A DNA stretch of 64,000 nt, from contig NW_026527054.1 in assembly GCF_027744825.2 (NCBI RefSeq), positions 186,001-250,000 of the forward strand, written 5' to 3'. Below are positions 33,088 through 44,021 of this stretch, in pieces. The notes beneath the pieces were generated by a model. The model saw only the letters and a list, made by a program, of their open reading frames with translations. It was not told the origin of the DNA and searched no databases. Position 1 is the stretch's first letter; the number at the start of each line of letters is the position of its first letter. Origin of the DNA: Synchiropus splendidus. Its lineage: Eukaryota > Chordata > Actinopteri > Syngnathiformes > Callionymidae. The translations under genes and the position numbers were made by a program.

Positions 33088-34648
33088 AAAACAAAAAGAA
33101 AGAAATACTTTTCGTTTTCAGCATTAGTCAATGTTTGAACTGTCTCTGCATTGTAGGCTAAATAATCAAAACACGTTAGTAGCTACAATATTATTTCGGG
33201 TTTAAACATTTTAGAAGTTATTTAACATCTTATGAAGAAGTTTTTCATTCTTGAAATATTTCTTCAAGATAAAACAGTAGAAAGAAAACACTTTTTAGTC
33301 TTCACTAATAGTTCAAACGACACAGCTACCCAACTCATGCACCATTTTTTCAAAATGCGTTTAAACAGATAATTTGTACTTGTTTGAGAAATACTTTTAG
33401 TTTTCAGAATAGAACAAAAGAAAGAAATACTTTTAGTTTTCAGAAAATAAGGTTGAGTGAACAAGGATAAAACAAAAAAGAAAGAAATACTTTAGTTTTC
33501 AGCATTAGTTCAAATGACACAGCTATTCAACTCATATGAGTTTCTGTTGAATCAGTCTATTTAATTTTACACCCTGTGTGAGTTTGAAACGATGCATTTT
33601 TAGAGTCTGTGATAACCAGTTAATTTGCTGCGGAGACGCGAGTTCTTTCCTGGACGGTTGAATCTTCAAAAGAGACAGTCTGAAGGCGGACCTCATTGTC
33701 TTCAGACAACATTGTTTAGGCTGTAGGAAATACACTTCTGTACCTTCCACGTGTTCGTTTTCTCGTGAGAATGACAACCAAAAACACCCCAACTTAAAAT
33801 CCAAAAGAATTTACTCCCTGACAGAGGCGTCTAATTACCCTAACAGAGCTCTGGGGCCGCAACTACACCTGGCTTTGCCTCAGCTCCGATGGTGTAGAGT
33901 GACAAAGACTATCTCAGGCCCTGACCCCTTTTATTACACATTTCAGTTCATTTTGGGGGTGCAGTCTCCACTGATTGATCCTGGTCTTCTTACGGTCCAG
34001 GTCGTCATGGGTCAAATTCCAGATCTTGTGCCGTCTCCACCACATCTGGAAACACCTTTAGAATATTCATACATCTGTCTTTAATTGGCGACAATGGCAG
34101 AGCGGATGACCCAAGCCATTCTTTTTTTGGCATCCTGCTTCTGTCACCATGTCCGTTCTCCATCTGATTATTTGTTTTACGTCGCCGCGGTTCATACCTC
34201 TGAGCTACCTAGCAGACATTGATCCTGGTCTTCTTATGGTCCAGGTCGTCATGGGTCAAATTCCAGATCTTGTGCTGTCTCCACCACATCTGGAAACACC
34301 TTTAGAATATTTATACATCTGTCTTTAATTGGCGACAATGGCAGAGTGGGTGACTCGATCCAAATCAACAAAGACGTCACCGAGGACCTACCCACACGGA
34401 CGGAGTATTTAGGTGACCCGATTCAGACCACATTTTACATCAGTTCCGGGGTAACCTTGGCTGTTGACCAGACCTTCCAGAACTTCATCCTCCTTTCCAA
34501 AAGGACTCCAGACTATCTATCTATATCTATACAGTATACATATAAGTATATACATATATGTGTATCTATGTATTTACATTTACATATATAAGTATAATAA
34601 AAATGTTACGCCATGTTTATCACGTACCATGTCTCTTTTCATTGACAG

Positions 34649-35005
34649 ACGTCGTCACTCATCTGTGTGACGTTCATTTAACGCAGAGTGATACTGGTAA
34701 AAATATTGAATTATTTTATAATTCGTTGTTAATATCTCTATTATGTGTTACAACAGCCGCACTTCTATTTTTCAGATATTATTGCCTCCGCGAATAACTT
34801 CCCGGAGACGCTGATCGGCGCTGAGGAGCTTGAGCGGTTAATGCGTGTAACTTTTGAAGACGGAGATGCCCGTGCGGATCTGTCGGCTGTGAATCCGAGA
34901 GCGAGTCTTCAAGACAGCGGCACCGAGGCTCAGAACACGCCGTGTATTATAATAATCGACAGCGAGGACGAGTTCGTCCGGGGCCGAGTACAGGAAATCG
35001 ACTGA
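34649..35005 (+). pseudogene. Accessory protein 5' exons, copy D (start exon deleted, early stop)
   Basis: Exon 2 (34649-34696) and exon 3 (34776 onward) match copies B and C. A roughly 60-bp deletion between CTCCAGACT and ATCTATCTATAT removes the start exon, and a CGA-to-TGA change ends exon 3 at 35005. Any transcript of unit 8 would need a start from another unit or another exon. Confidence 0.7.
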
Positions 35006-35175
35006 AGGGGAGTAATCAACGCTCTCTGAGCCGTAAGTGATGGTATAATTCGGCACGGAAGACAGGACCGGCGCGAGTCATTGGTGAGAAGGAGACAGCG
35101 ATTCTAATCATAATTACGATAACTAGGTAAAGAACAGCGGTATTTATTAAGTGTATATACATGCGTATGTGTGTG

Positions 35176-35230
<55 letters not shown>

Positions 35231-35439
35231 ATGAAAAGATCACCCGGAACCCGGAAATCAGACACGACCGGGAAGTCATCCGGACCCTGTGGATGCTGAT
35301 CATTCATTGGACGGGTCGCTCCAACTGTTCGACGGTGAGAGCAAAACAAAAAAAGTATTTTAAGCACATTCTGTTGATGTGTTTTATATTTAACTGCCTA
35401 TGTTTTTGTTTTATTCAACACCTGTGCGTATGAAAACAG

Positions 35440-35733
35440 ACAGCCAGTCAGAGGTCGAAGGAGTAGGGCGCCCGCTCGTGGATTCTTTCACTCACCAGAC
35501 GCCTCAGCTGATAGGAGGTGGGAAAAAACATTTGGAGTGATAGTTTACGTTTCACTGCTGTATTTATTTATTTATTTTTTCACATGAAAACAGATACAAA
35601 GGCAACGAGCACGCCACACCTTCTGCCTGTCGCTTCAACGCCACCACCACCGTTTGGTAAGATGTAAATCTCCAATTTTTTTTCAACACATCTCTACCGT
35701 TCAGTATCAGCTGAATGGCTGTATGTTCGCTAT

Positions 35734-35810
<77 letters not shown>

Positions 35811-36383
35811 TTTAATGATGTGTCTGCAATTCGTTGTGTTAGAGCATCAAGGTGCCTGTTATCTGTAATGTGGTTTATCTATGTTCCGGCTTTATGCTTT
35901 TAGATAGCGTAATTTTATTATTGAAGGTGTTTGGGTAACTGTTACTGCTAAACAACATTGTGATTTTACTACTATGCTTTAATGGCGCCGGCCACTAGAG
36001 GTCGCGATTACTATTTACGCTATGCTTTAACGACGATGACCACTAGAGGTCACGATTACTATTTGCACTATGCTTTAACGTCACTGGTCGCAAGAGGTCG
36101 CAATTACTATTAACACTATGCTTTAATGACTGCGGCCACTAGAGGTCGTGATTACTATTTACACTATGCTTTAACGACGTTGACCACTAGAGGTCATGAT
36201 TACTATTTGCACTATGCTTTAACGTCACCGGTCGCTAGAGGTCGCAATTACTATTAACACTATGCTTTAACGACGGCGGTCACTAGAGGTCGCAATTGCT
36301 ATTTACACTGTGCTTTAACGATGATGACCACTAGAGGTAATTGTAATGTGCTTTAATACATATACACTATGTATTATACTATA

Positions 36384-36429
<46 letters not shown>

Positions 36430-37452
36430 TTCTTATACACTAATGATTCGTGATTTGCTATTTGTTTTTATGCTTTAAATGACGGTCCTGAGTAGGTCCA
36501 TACATTGAGTTTTTTATTTATTTATTTTTAACGCTCTTTAGGATATGCTTCTGTTGTGATGATGGTTTTCGTGATGCTACACGTGTTGTTGTTTTATTAT
36601 AGCCTTCGCTAGAAAACAACACGGCTCAACACCGGTTATATGATTACGTAATTTTGTTTTTCCGCAGGTCGTATTTTTTCATATTGTACTAGGGTTATTT
36701 TCATACTACTCTGTTTATATTAATATCATATTAACTGCTATCCGAGGTCTTGCTTCTAGATTGTATTTACATTTGTATTGTTGTCAAAATTCTGTTTCAG
36801 CTCTCCCTCCTGGGTCTTGGCCTTTGTGGGAGACATCGACGCTGGTTTCCTCATTACCTCTGGATCTACTATCCGGATCGTTCCCTACTGAAGACTCGAC
36901 GTCGGCATCTGGGCAATCCGCACCTCCACAGCCACCGTCGCCGCCACCATCAGCACCGCCAGCAACCACAGACAACCCGCGGATAGCACCCCGGACACCA
37001 ACGTCGACTTGCGCCGCATCACCCCCTGACCAAACCCTGCCTCTACCCCCTGCCCCCGAGCGCTCTGTCACAGCTACCCAAGACAGACCCCACGCTCCAG
37101 TGTCGCCGACCCTATTAGCGTTCCATGATGCAACGGCTGTAAAACAACAGCTTGAATTCAGAGTACGTACGCTTGAACGTCGTCTTCATCAGAGTGAAAT
37201 ACAGAGTCGTCGTCTAGCACGTCAAGCGCGTCAAGCACGTAAATACCGCCGTTCTGCGAGAAATATACGTGAAGGTAAGATTAACAACCATTTCAACGAG
37301 TAATCAGCAGGGATGCATATGTCTTAAATATTATGATAATCGTTACAGAATTCATCTTTAAGGACGTCACGAATAAAGCGCTGGTGTCTGAAGTTCTGAG
37401 ACTCCTAAAACAACAAGGACCTGGTGGTAACAGACGTCGTGGACTGATCTGA
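35440..37452 (+). CDS. 3' exons of spliced accessory gene: Pro-rich with basic coiled coil
   Basis: Exon b 35440-35517, exon c 35594-35656, exon d 36801-37274, exon e 37349-37452, all phase 1 to phase 1 and giving one open frame. Exon b codes SEVEGVGRPLVDSFTHQTPQ; exon c is Thr/Pro-rich. Exon d is Pro/Ser/Thr-rich (SAPPQPPSPPPSAPPATT) and then turns into a strongly basic helical segment (LEFRVRTLERRLHQSEIQSR, then RRLARQARQARKYRR), a likely coiled coil or nucleic-acid-binding region. Exon e adds FKDVTNKALVSEVLRLLKQQ and a basic end before TGA. Splice sites are GTAAGA and CGTTACAG for the last intron. The 5' partner exon is undetermined. It ends 213 nt before the PolB ATG. Confidence 0.55.
35965..36345 (+). 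repeat. 50-bp minisatellite, unit 8 (7-8 diverged copies)
   Basis: Copies here are the most diverged and share CACTATGCTTTAACG spacing with the first copies of units 1 and 6, consistent with an older state of the array. Confidence 0.85.
36388..36427. repeat. (AT)n microsatellite
   Basis: Pure TA dinucleotide run next to the unit 8 minisatellite. Confidence 0.9.
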
Positions 37453-37664
37453 CTGAAGTTCGACCCCAGTAAGGTCCATTTGGATCCTCATTATTTAAAA
37501 GCAGTGATGGGTGATTACGGTTTGAGGTTGCTGTTGCACTGCGGGTGATTGTGTTTTGAGGTCGCTGTTGCATCGCGGGTGATTGTGTTTTGAGACTGTT
37601 GTTTTGTTTATTAAATGTTTTTTAATTATTATTTTATTGTTATTGTTATTATTGTTATTACGCT

Positions 37665-39733
37665 ATGGCCAACCATGATGGTTTTCCTTCCGGTTCTGAC
37701 CCTGAATCCACACACAACCAGGACACTACACCACACCTCATTGACCAGAGTGCTTCACCAACACGTATGTTTCTGTCTCACTTGTTTGACAACGTGTCTG
37801 AGGAGGATGTAGTGCAGGTCTATGATCCGAGTATAAATGAAAACATGGAGTCAATTTTTTTCGGCGAGAGAGAGGATAACCGAATTTTAAATATGGTTCC
37901 TGCATCATCTCGTGAGGGTAGGGCTGATACCTCTTTAGACAATGGCGATCGGTTAGAAAGGTTTGTTGATAATCTGCAGACGACTGATTCAGGGACAACT
38001 GCTCTTGACCCTCTGGTAGATGTGTCTGACTCTAACTGTAGCGATGACAATGTTGATGATGACGGTGATTCGCTTCAGGAAGGATGTTGTATTAGAGGTA
38101 CCGGTATTGAATCAGAAGTCATAGAGCCTTTTAACACCGATAGGATAAGAAGGGTGCTAACACGTCCTGCTGTACCGGACACTCCTGATTTAGCTACTTT
38201 CTACAGAGGTTGGATGCAACAGGTCAGGGAGTTGGCTGATGAAGCGCAGAGACTGGCAGATCGAGAGGATGTGGTTCAGCTTGAAGTGGTAGGTGAAGAT
38301 GTTCAAGAACACGTTAATGTTGTGGTTGAAGGCGACGGTGGAAATATCTACCCTGCTTTTGAGGACCTCCTTAACAACACAGTGCAATCTGACAGAGTCA
38401 TCGCTATGGGTAAGAGAATTGAATTAACGGTCCAAATTGTACATATCCCTCGAGGAGGCGCGAAACGCAAGCTCGAGAAGACGCTGGATGCCAAAATTTT
38501 TGTTAAAAAAAGACGACATCTCTATGTAGTTGGTGGTGATGGAACCAAGCAGCTTTGCGTCGCAATCAGCCTTTCTTGTCTCCTTAATCCTAACCGTGCG
38601 TATCAAGATTGTGTTGAGTTGGGGAGGGAATTATTAAACAAAGCTGGTTTAGATTCTCAAACACCTATCATATTCACAGATATACCCCTGTTTGAACGGA
38701 TAGTGAGGCGTAAAATTGTTGTGTTTAATAAAACGACAGCAAACCAGCCATTAGCGCATTATGCCACCGGTTTTGCTGATGGTTCGGAGCCCTTATTCTT
38801 GTTTCTACTTCAGGGACACTATTACGGGGTGAAGAACCCTAAAGGTTTGTTAGGAACACGTTACTTTTGCGTCAGCTGTCATAAGGGGTATGAAGATAAA
38901 TCAAAACACATATGCAAAGCTCACTGTAGCGTTTGTCACGATCCTGTTTGCCCTACAGAGGTCCCAGACCCGGTAACTTGTGACGACTGTCGCAGGGTTT
39001 GTCACAACCCAGCAAAGAGACAGGTGGCTAAGACTTGTCTTAATAGCCTATGGGGAAAGTTTTGTCAGAGAGTGAACATGTCTCAGGTTTCTGTAGTGTC
39101 AGACCCCAACGAGTTTTTCAGTTTCATGTTTTCAGGGAAATACGAGGTCAGCTACTTTAACGTGCTGGATGAGAAAAAAGTTGTGATCCAGTGGCGTTAC
39201 AATGGTCTCTACCCTCCTGGTAAAAGCAGCAATGTTTTTATCGGAGCTTTTACCACTGCTTATGCTCGTCTGAAGTTGTACAGTTACATGGAGAAATTGC
39301 AGGAGAATGTTCTCTACGTTGACCCAGACAGCTTGATATATGTTGTGAAAGACGGCGAGACGCCTTTAAAATTAGGTAACTATCTCGGTGATCTGACTGA
39401 TGAACTCGACGGGGATAGCATCAAGGACTTTGTTTCGGCGGGTCCTAGGTCGTAAGCTTATAGGAACAAAGGACAGAAGAAGGTTGTGATTAAAATTAAA
39501 GGTATCACGCAAACAAAAGAATCTTGTGAGCGGATAAACTTTGACTCCGTCTGTAGAGGGCTATTTGCAGAATTCACCTGATGGGGTGCTTGAGACCTGC
39601 CAACACAACATTGAGAGGGATAAAAAGAACATCGCAGTAAAAAAACAGATCAGTTATTAAAAAACTCCGGGTCGTGTACGATAAGAGGCGATTATTTTCG
39701 GATGGGACAACCAAACCTTTCGGGTTCTGAGTT
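37665..39733 (+). pseudogene. Maverick protein-primed family B DNA polymerase, internally deleted
   Basis: 596-codon frame to a TAA at 39453-39455, followed in the same frame by about 38 more PolB codons and then a frame-shifted C-terminal end (KKLRVVYDKRR...PFGF, stop near 39730). Residues 1-240 are acidic. About 245-445 is the conserved Maverick PolB N-terminal domain, ending in a Cys-rich cluster (YFCVSCHKGYEDKSKHIC, CSVCHDPVCP, CDDCRRVC). It then jumps at about residue 448 to polymerase motif B (TCLNSLWGKF). The proofreading exonuclease and palm motif A are deleted. Motif C reads YVDPDS where the family has Y-x-DTDS. It cannot be an active polymerase. It was the replicase of element 2. 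Confidence 0.88.
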
Positions 39734-39741
39734 TTGGGTGG

Positions 39742-40427
39742 ATGAGGGGTCATTATCGAAGAAATTAATTTCGATCCACATTTGAAAACACCATTTTCAT
39801 GTCTAGTGGTGGGACCATCAGGGTCAGGAAAGACCCATTTTGTAAAATGTATACTTGAAAATTGTGTGAACTTGAAAAAAATGTAATGGATGATGTCAAT
39901 GTAAATATTGTACGGATTTATACTTCTTTTCAACCTTTGTACAGTGAATTGCAAAAGATGAATAAAAATATCAAATTCATTGAAGGTTTACCTGAATCTT
40001 TTGAAAATGAAGATCTATTTCCTTCTGATAGAAAACATTTGATTATTCTTGACAATGTTATTTTTGAAACTTCTGAAAACCCTGAGGCATTTTTACACAG
40101 TAGAGACATCATAAAAATATGAGTGTTATAATGCTTACGCAAAACTTATTTCATCGTGGTAAATATAGTCGTACTATTAGTCTGAATATCAATTACTTTG
40201 TATTGTTTAAGAATCCTCGCGATAAAATGTAGATAAAAGTTGTTGCTCAACAGGTTTACCCGTCTCAAAGAGCTTTCTTTCTAGAAATCTTTGAAGATGT
40301 TACAGCTGGCGCTCACGGGTACTTAATTGTTGATCTAACACCCTCATGTCCAGAACGCTACAGACTAAGGACTGGGATACTTCCTCATCAACGTCACACT
40401 GTGTCCATACCAAAAACGTCTGCTTAA
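39742..40427 (+). pseudogene. Packaging ATPase, element 2 copy
   Basis: Begins right after the PolB stop. Walker A GPSGSGKT is present (about 39807-39830), followed by a stop (TAA after LKKM) and a frameshift into the segment shared with element 1. Walker B reads LIILDN, losing the second acidic residue, and a CAG-to-TAG stop lies at 40230-40232. It ends TAA 3 nt before the next gene start, as in element 1. Confidence 0.85.
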
Positions 40428-40430
40428 GTT

Positions 40431-40752
40431 ATGTCAGTGCGTATAAAAAGAAACGCGGGTTTACTTAAGGAACTATAGCATGCTCCTTCAAAGAAACGTA
40501 AAGACATTTTGATGCATAGTTCTCGGGACTTTACTCAAGCTCTCGGTGAGATCGCCCTGAATGTTTTGAAGGGGACTGTACCATTGTCGCAGGCTCAGTT
40601 CAAAAAACTGAAAAAACAGAAGAAAAACATCAGACTCTTGGCTAATAAAAAAGTGTGCGTGAAGCGTGAAGGATTCTTAAAAAGCTGTTGCCGTTGCTAT
40701 CGGCAGCTGTTCCAATCATTGGAAATCTAATAGGACGACTTGTAAAGAAGTA
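40431..40752 (+). pseudogene. 76-aa basic protein and pX-like frame, element 2
   Basis: ATG at 40431, early stop (GAACTATAG) at about codon 18, then the conserved EIALNVLKGTVPLSQAQ segment. Indels have put the end of this gene and the first codons of the pX-like frame into a single frame (ORF 40509-40730). A deletion removes the Gly-rich hydrophobic part in frame. Confidence 0.7.
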
Positions 40753-40759
40753 AAACACG

Positions 40760-41529
40760 ATGAAGACTGTCCAGAAAATGTATCTCGTCTTTCCTCAGCA
40801 AATTATCCAGTTATGACGTCCAACCACCGACATCCGTGAAACTGCCAAAGATGAATTGAATGAGAAGATGAGGACCATTCTAAATGATTCTCAGTCTAAC
40901 TCGTATGAGAAGATAAAAAAGTATAATGCTCGATTGCAGAGATATTTAACCTTTACTAAAGAGGATCAGAGAGACCAAAGGAGAGTAACTCTGACTTTAC
41001 AATGAGATGGAGTCAGCGATCATCCCCACGACTCTGACAGTCGTGTTGAAAGTGTTCTAAAAACACCCACTGTAACAGATGACTTGGGTAAGGATATTCT
41101 AAATAGCCTTCCGTCAAAAGCTCGAAGAAATGCTGAATACATTATCCAGAGGATATCCAAAGACGGTGGTGGTTGGAATATGAATGGTGAATTTATGTAT
41201 GAAGGAAGTGCTGTAAAAGGCTCTCATGTGATCGATATATTCAAGTACCTTTCCCTACCGTATAAGAAAACAAGTTCTTCGTTACCTGAGGGATGGTCCG
41301 AGTTTCTCGTCACATTATTAAAGCTAAAATGCCTCTCACACTGCTGTCCAATCCTGAATCGAGGGCTCAATATCAGAGACTTAAATTGAATTCTATCTTA
41401 CGAAAGAAAAGTATAGCTGAGAGCTGGTCTCCCGACCCAAAGGACCCTAAAGTGACACCTCAACGACGCTTGACGCGTGTAGTGACCAAAGGGAAGAAAT
41501 TGTCTCTAACACCTCGATGGGTTTCCTGA
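40760..41529 (+). pseudogene. 254-aa Maverick protein, element 2 copy
   Basis: Same start context and order as 7240-8004. Stops at TTATGA (about 40814) and in the linker (CAATGA, about 41002), plus a frameshift near 41330. The central domain (SKARRNAEYIIQRI, LPEGWSEFL) is clear. Confidence 0.8.
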
Positions 41530-41563
41530 ATAATTGTCTTGTACACAGTTATTGTCTTTTCAT

Positions 41564-41580
41564 CAAAGAAATGTTTTATT
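41564..41580. terminator. Decayed bidirectional poly(A) motif
   Basis: Equivalent of 8040-8055. The plus-strand AATAAA has become AAAGAAA, while the minus-strand AATAAA (TTTATT on plus) is kept for the protease/capsid cluster. Confidence 0.5.
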
Positions 41581-41636
41581 GAATTACCATGAGATTACAG
41601 ATTTTTTTTAAATACACACACGCACAATAAGATTAG

Positions 41637-42179
41637 TCACACGTTACAATAGTCTTTAAAATACAGAAGAGAACAGTTTTGTTGTTTCCATGGACAGTGT
41701 GCACATCTTTTTAGACATTGTTGATGTCCTTTCACAAAGTTGTATAGCATGAGGTCGTTTTTTAAGTTATCGTCACTGTATAGACTTAATACTTCTCCGA
41801 TAGACAGCCCTCTAGCACGATGACAGAGGTAGAAGACGCAATGATGACCACATACAAACGATAGAGGGTGCTGTAGTTGACCATTGTTGTACTTGATGAC
41901 CTCTGAATGTTTCTTGAGGAACTTTAAAATATTTTCAGGGTAATGTGCAAAGTAGGGCCCCATTCCAAACGAGTCAAAGAAAGTTGTTCTCCCGTCTTCT
42001 TTGAGAGTTAAAGCCAGCCAGTGCACTTCTGGTTTATGTGCCGGATGTGTGTTGACGATGAAATATGCAGGCAGTCTGAGGGGTTGTGTCAATTGAGGCA
42101 ACTTATCCGACGGCCACACACCGTAAAATGTGTCGCCCATGAGACCTCTCAGCAGCCTCTGTAACTGGAGACTATCCAT
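41637..42179 (-). CDS. Adenain-like maturation cysteine protease, open copy (180 aa)
   Basis: Uninterrupted frame starting at the ATG that overlaps the capsid stop. It has the adenovirus-protease/Ulp1-like catalytic set in order: His53 (VHWLAL), Asp69 (FFDSFG), Gln103 and Cys110 (QHPLSFVCGHHC), with seven residues between Gln and Cys as in adenain. Beyond that come CHRARGLSI and NDLMLYNFVKGH, typical of Maverick proteases. The role is cleavage of capsid precursors in the particle. It is the only enzyme gene in the window with an intact frame and all catalytic residues, in the otherwise more damaged element. Confidence 0.85.
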   Translation of the reverse strand: MDSLQLQRLLRGLMGDTFYGVWPSDKLPQLTQPLRLPAYFIVNTHPAHKPEVHWLALTLKEDGRTTFFDSFGMGPYFAHYPENILKFLKKHSEVIKYNNGQLQHPLSFVCGHHCVFYLCHRARGLSIGEVLSLYSDDNLKNDLMLYNFVKGHQQCLKRCAHCPWKQQNCSLLYFKDYCNV

Positions 42180-43461
42180 AACTTTTATAATAATAGTCCA
42201 CCAGCACTTGTCTTTTTGCATCAATCTCCAGAATGGAATCATAACAAGCGTACACAATCAGTGTTAGGGTGTTTGGTGAAGCAACTCTGAATCTCATCTC
42301 CAGTCTTAAATTCCCTTTTGAGACAGCTGAGAGAGCGTCGTTGTCATCGGCTGGATTGAGATTAAATGCAAACAGCGAATATCCGCTGTTAAAACCTTCG
42401 CGGTCAATGCTTAGATACTTCAAATGTCTTCCTGTAGCTAGAATCATGTTATAAAACTCTTTGACCGCCATACCGTTGTTAAACTGAGGTTGAAAAGCTT
42501 TAGCGGGGATCTGTCGACCGTCCTGACAGAGGGCTAGATATTCATGTTGAATGGGCAGAGATCTTTCCTACCGGAAAATGCCTCATGACGCACCATCCCT
42601 AAAACCACGGATTTAGGTCTTGAACCCAGAAATAAACTCTCCTGGGTACATATTCTCGAGTTCTCTGGAATGGAGTATGTTTTTACGTTGACTCGTGAGA
42701 GGGGGTAGAGAGCATTTCCTTTTAACAAACCCGCTGCATGACGTATTCTCACAGCTGGCGAAACAGTGACTTTCTTCACAAACAGAGAGGTGCCAAGGAT
42801 TTTCAGACGAAAGGTGGAGTTGCGAGGTCCGGTCAGGCAGAAGGCATCATTCGCCCTGGTGAGTTTAATTCTTAAATCGACCGAGTTTAATAACAGTCTC
42901 TCACAGAAAAATATGTCGCTGTGCAGAGGACTGAGAAGATGTACTTCTCTGGACCTGCTCGTGAACTCAGCCCGTTTATTAAGGCCTGCGTTGGGACCGT
43001 TTACAGTGATGATCGAGTCAACCGACCCAGGTGTGTCTTGGTAAAAAAGGCCGGCGCTAAACTGTGTTTTAAGAGTGTCGCCTGAAAAGTTGAGAAGTGT
43101 TTCGATCATAGCTCTGTACGGGTGAGTGGAACTGGACTGCGAAATCATCCGATCCCCCAGAACCACATCGCACTGGTCAAAGATTGTGTTTAGAGGATAA
43201 TTGATGAGACCGACTGCTGCGTCGTTAGCCAGCGGTGTGCCATCGGCGTTAGTAATTCTTGCACGCACGAGTAGAAGGGTGTCGTTTAGGTCTAGATACT
43301 TTTCGCCGTCTCCTGGTATAAAAAACTCAATCGCTGATCGCGGCTACTGGAGCAATTTCAGTGTAAATTTTGTCCTCGATGGAAAGCCGTGTCATCGGCG
43401 GCGTGAATAAATCCAGTTCTGCCAATGTGCATTCAGCAGATTTCTGGTGTAGGAGTGCCAT
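42172..43461 (-). pseudogene. Major capsid protein, element 2 copy
   Basis: Clear homologue of 8646-9968 with a short deletion near 43330 (shifts frame at the N-terminus), a small deletion at about 42540 (frameshift) and a missing few codons near 42415. The middle section (43268-42534) and the C-terminal section (42471-42172) are each open. Confidence 0.85.
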
Positions 43462-43481
43462 GTTACTGTATATAAGGTTTT

Positions 43482-43919
43482 TTAAAGTATATCAGAGCTC
43501 CCTCTGGACTTCCTCTTGGCCCGTTTGCTTCTGTCAACTGACTTCTTTCTTTTTTTGTTTGTACGTTTATTAGAGCTCTGTGTTACATGTCGTCCTGGAG
43601 GGCGTCTCTTTGTTCTTCGTGATAAGACAGCTATACCTCCTGACCCTTCCTGTCTCTGTTGATCGCTCATTCCTCTCATGGTACAGGTGAACATATCTGT
43701 GGCTATGTTACCCACTGCTGATTTGAGATGGGGTTTCGCTATGGCGATACCTCTTTTCAACAAAGGTGATATAAACCGAAACATTTTTGAGAAGAGGGAA
43801 CCGATGCCTCGTCCGTACATAACCGGGGCACCGTCAAAACCGGGTAGCTCTCCGCCCACCTGTTTTTCATAATATTGTACAACTCTGTGCGGGTCGTCTC
43901 TTAAGCCTGCATGAACCAT
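43482..43919 (-). CDS. Small basic virion protein, element 2 copy (145 aa)
   Basis: Same length as the element 1 copy, open throughout, with the VGGELPGF motif, the hydrophobic/Gly segment and the basic tail. Differences are mostly conservative substitutions (for example FRFISPLLKRGIAIAKPHLK). Confidence 0.65.
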   Translation of the reverse strand: MVHAGLRDDPHRVVQYYEKQVGGELPGFDGAPVMYGRGIGSLFSKMFRFISPLLKRGIAIAKPHLKSAVGNIATDMFTCTMRGMSDQQRQEGSGGIAVLSRRTKRRPPGRHVTQSSNKRTNKKRKKSVDRSKRAKRKSRGSSDIL

Positions 43920-44021
43920 TGTGTTTGTTTTTGACTTGGTCTGCAAAGGCTGGTTATCCCTTTGGTGTTGTTGTGATCAATGAATTTCCAGACGTCGATG
44001 CAAGGGCTATATAATATCCTC

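Larger units (their letters stand above)
33088..37452 (+). repeat. Tandem unit 8 (terminal, full 3' end)
   Basis: Begins with the same junction and 5' flank as unit 2. It has the 5' exons 2-3 but no exon 1, more diverged exons b and c, a diverged minisatellite, and the only complete exon d plus exon e. It is probably the ancestral 3' end, with units 1-7 derived from it and from the 5' part. Confidence 0.75.
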
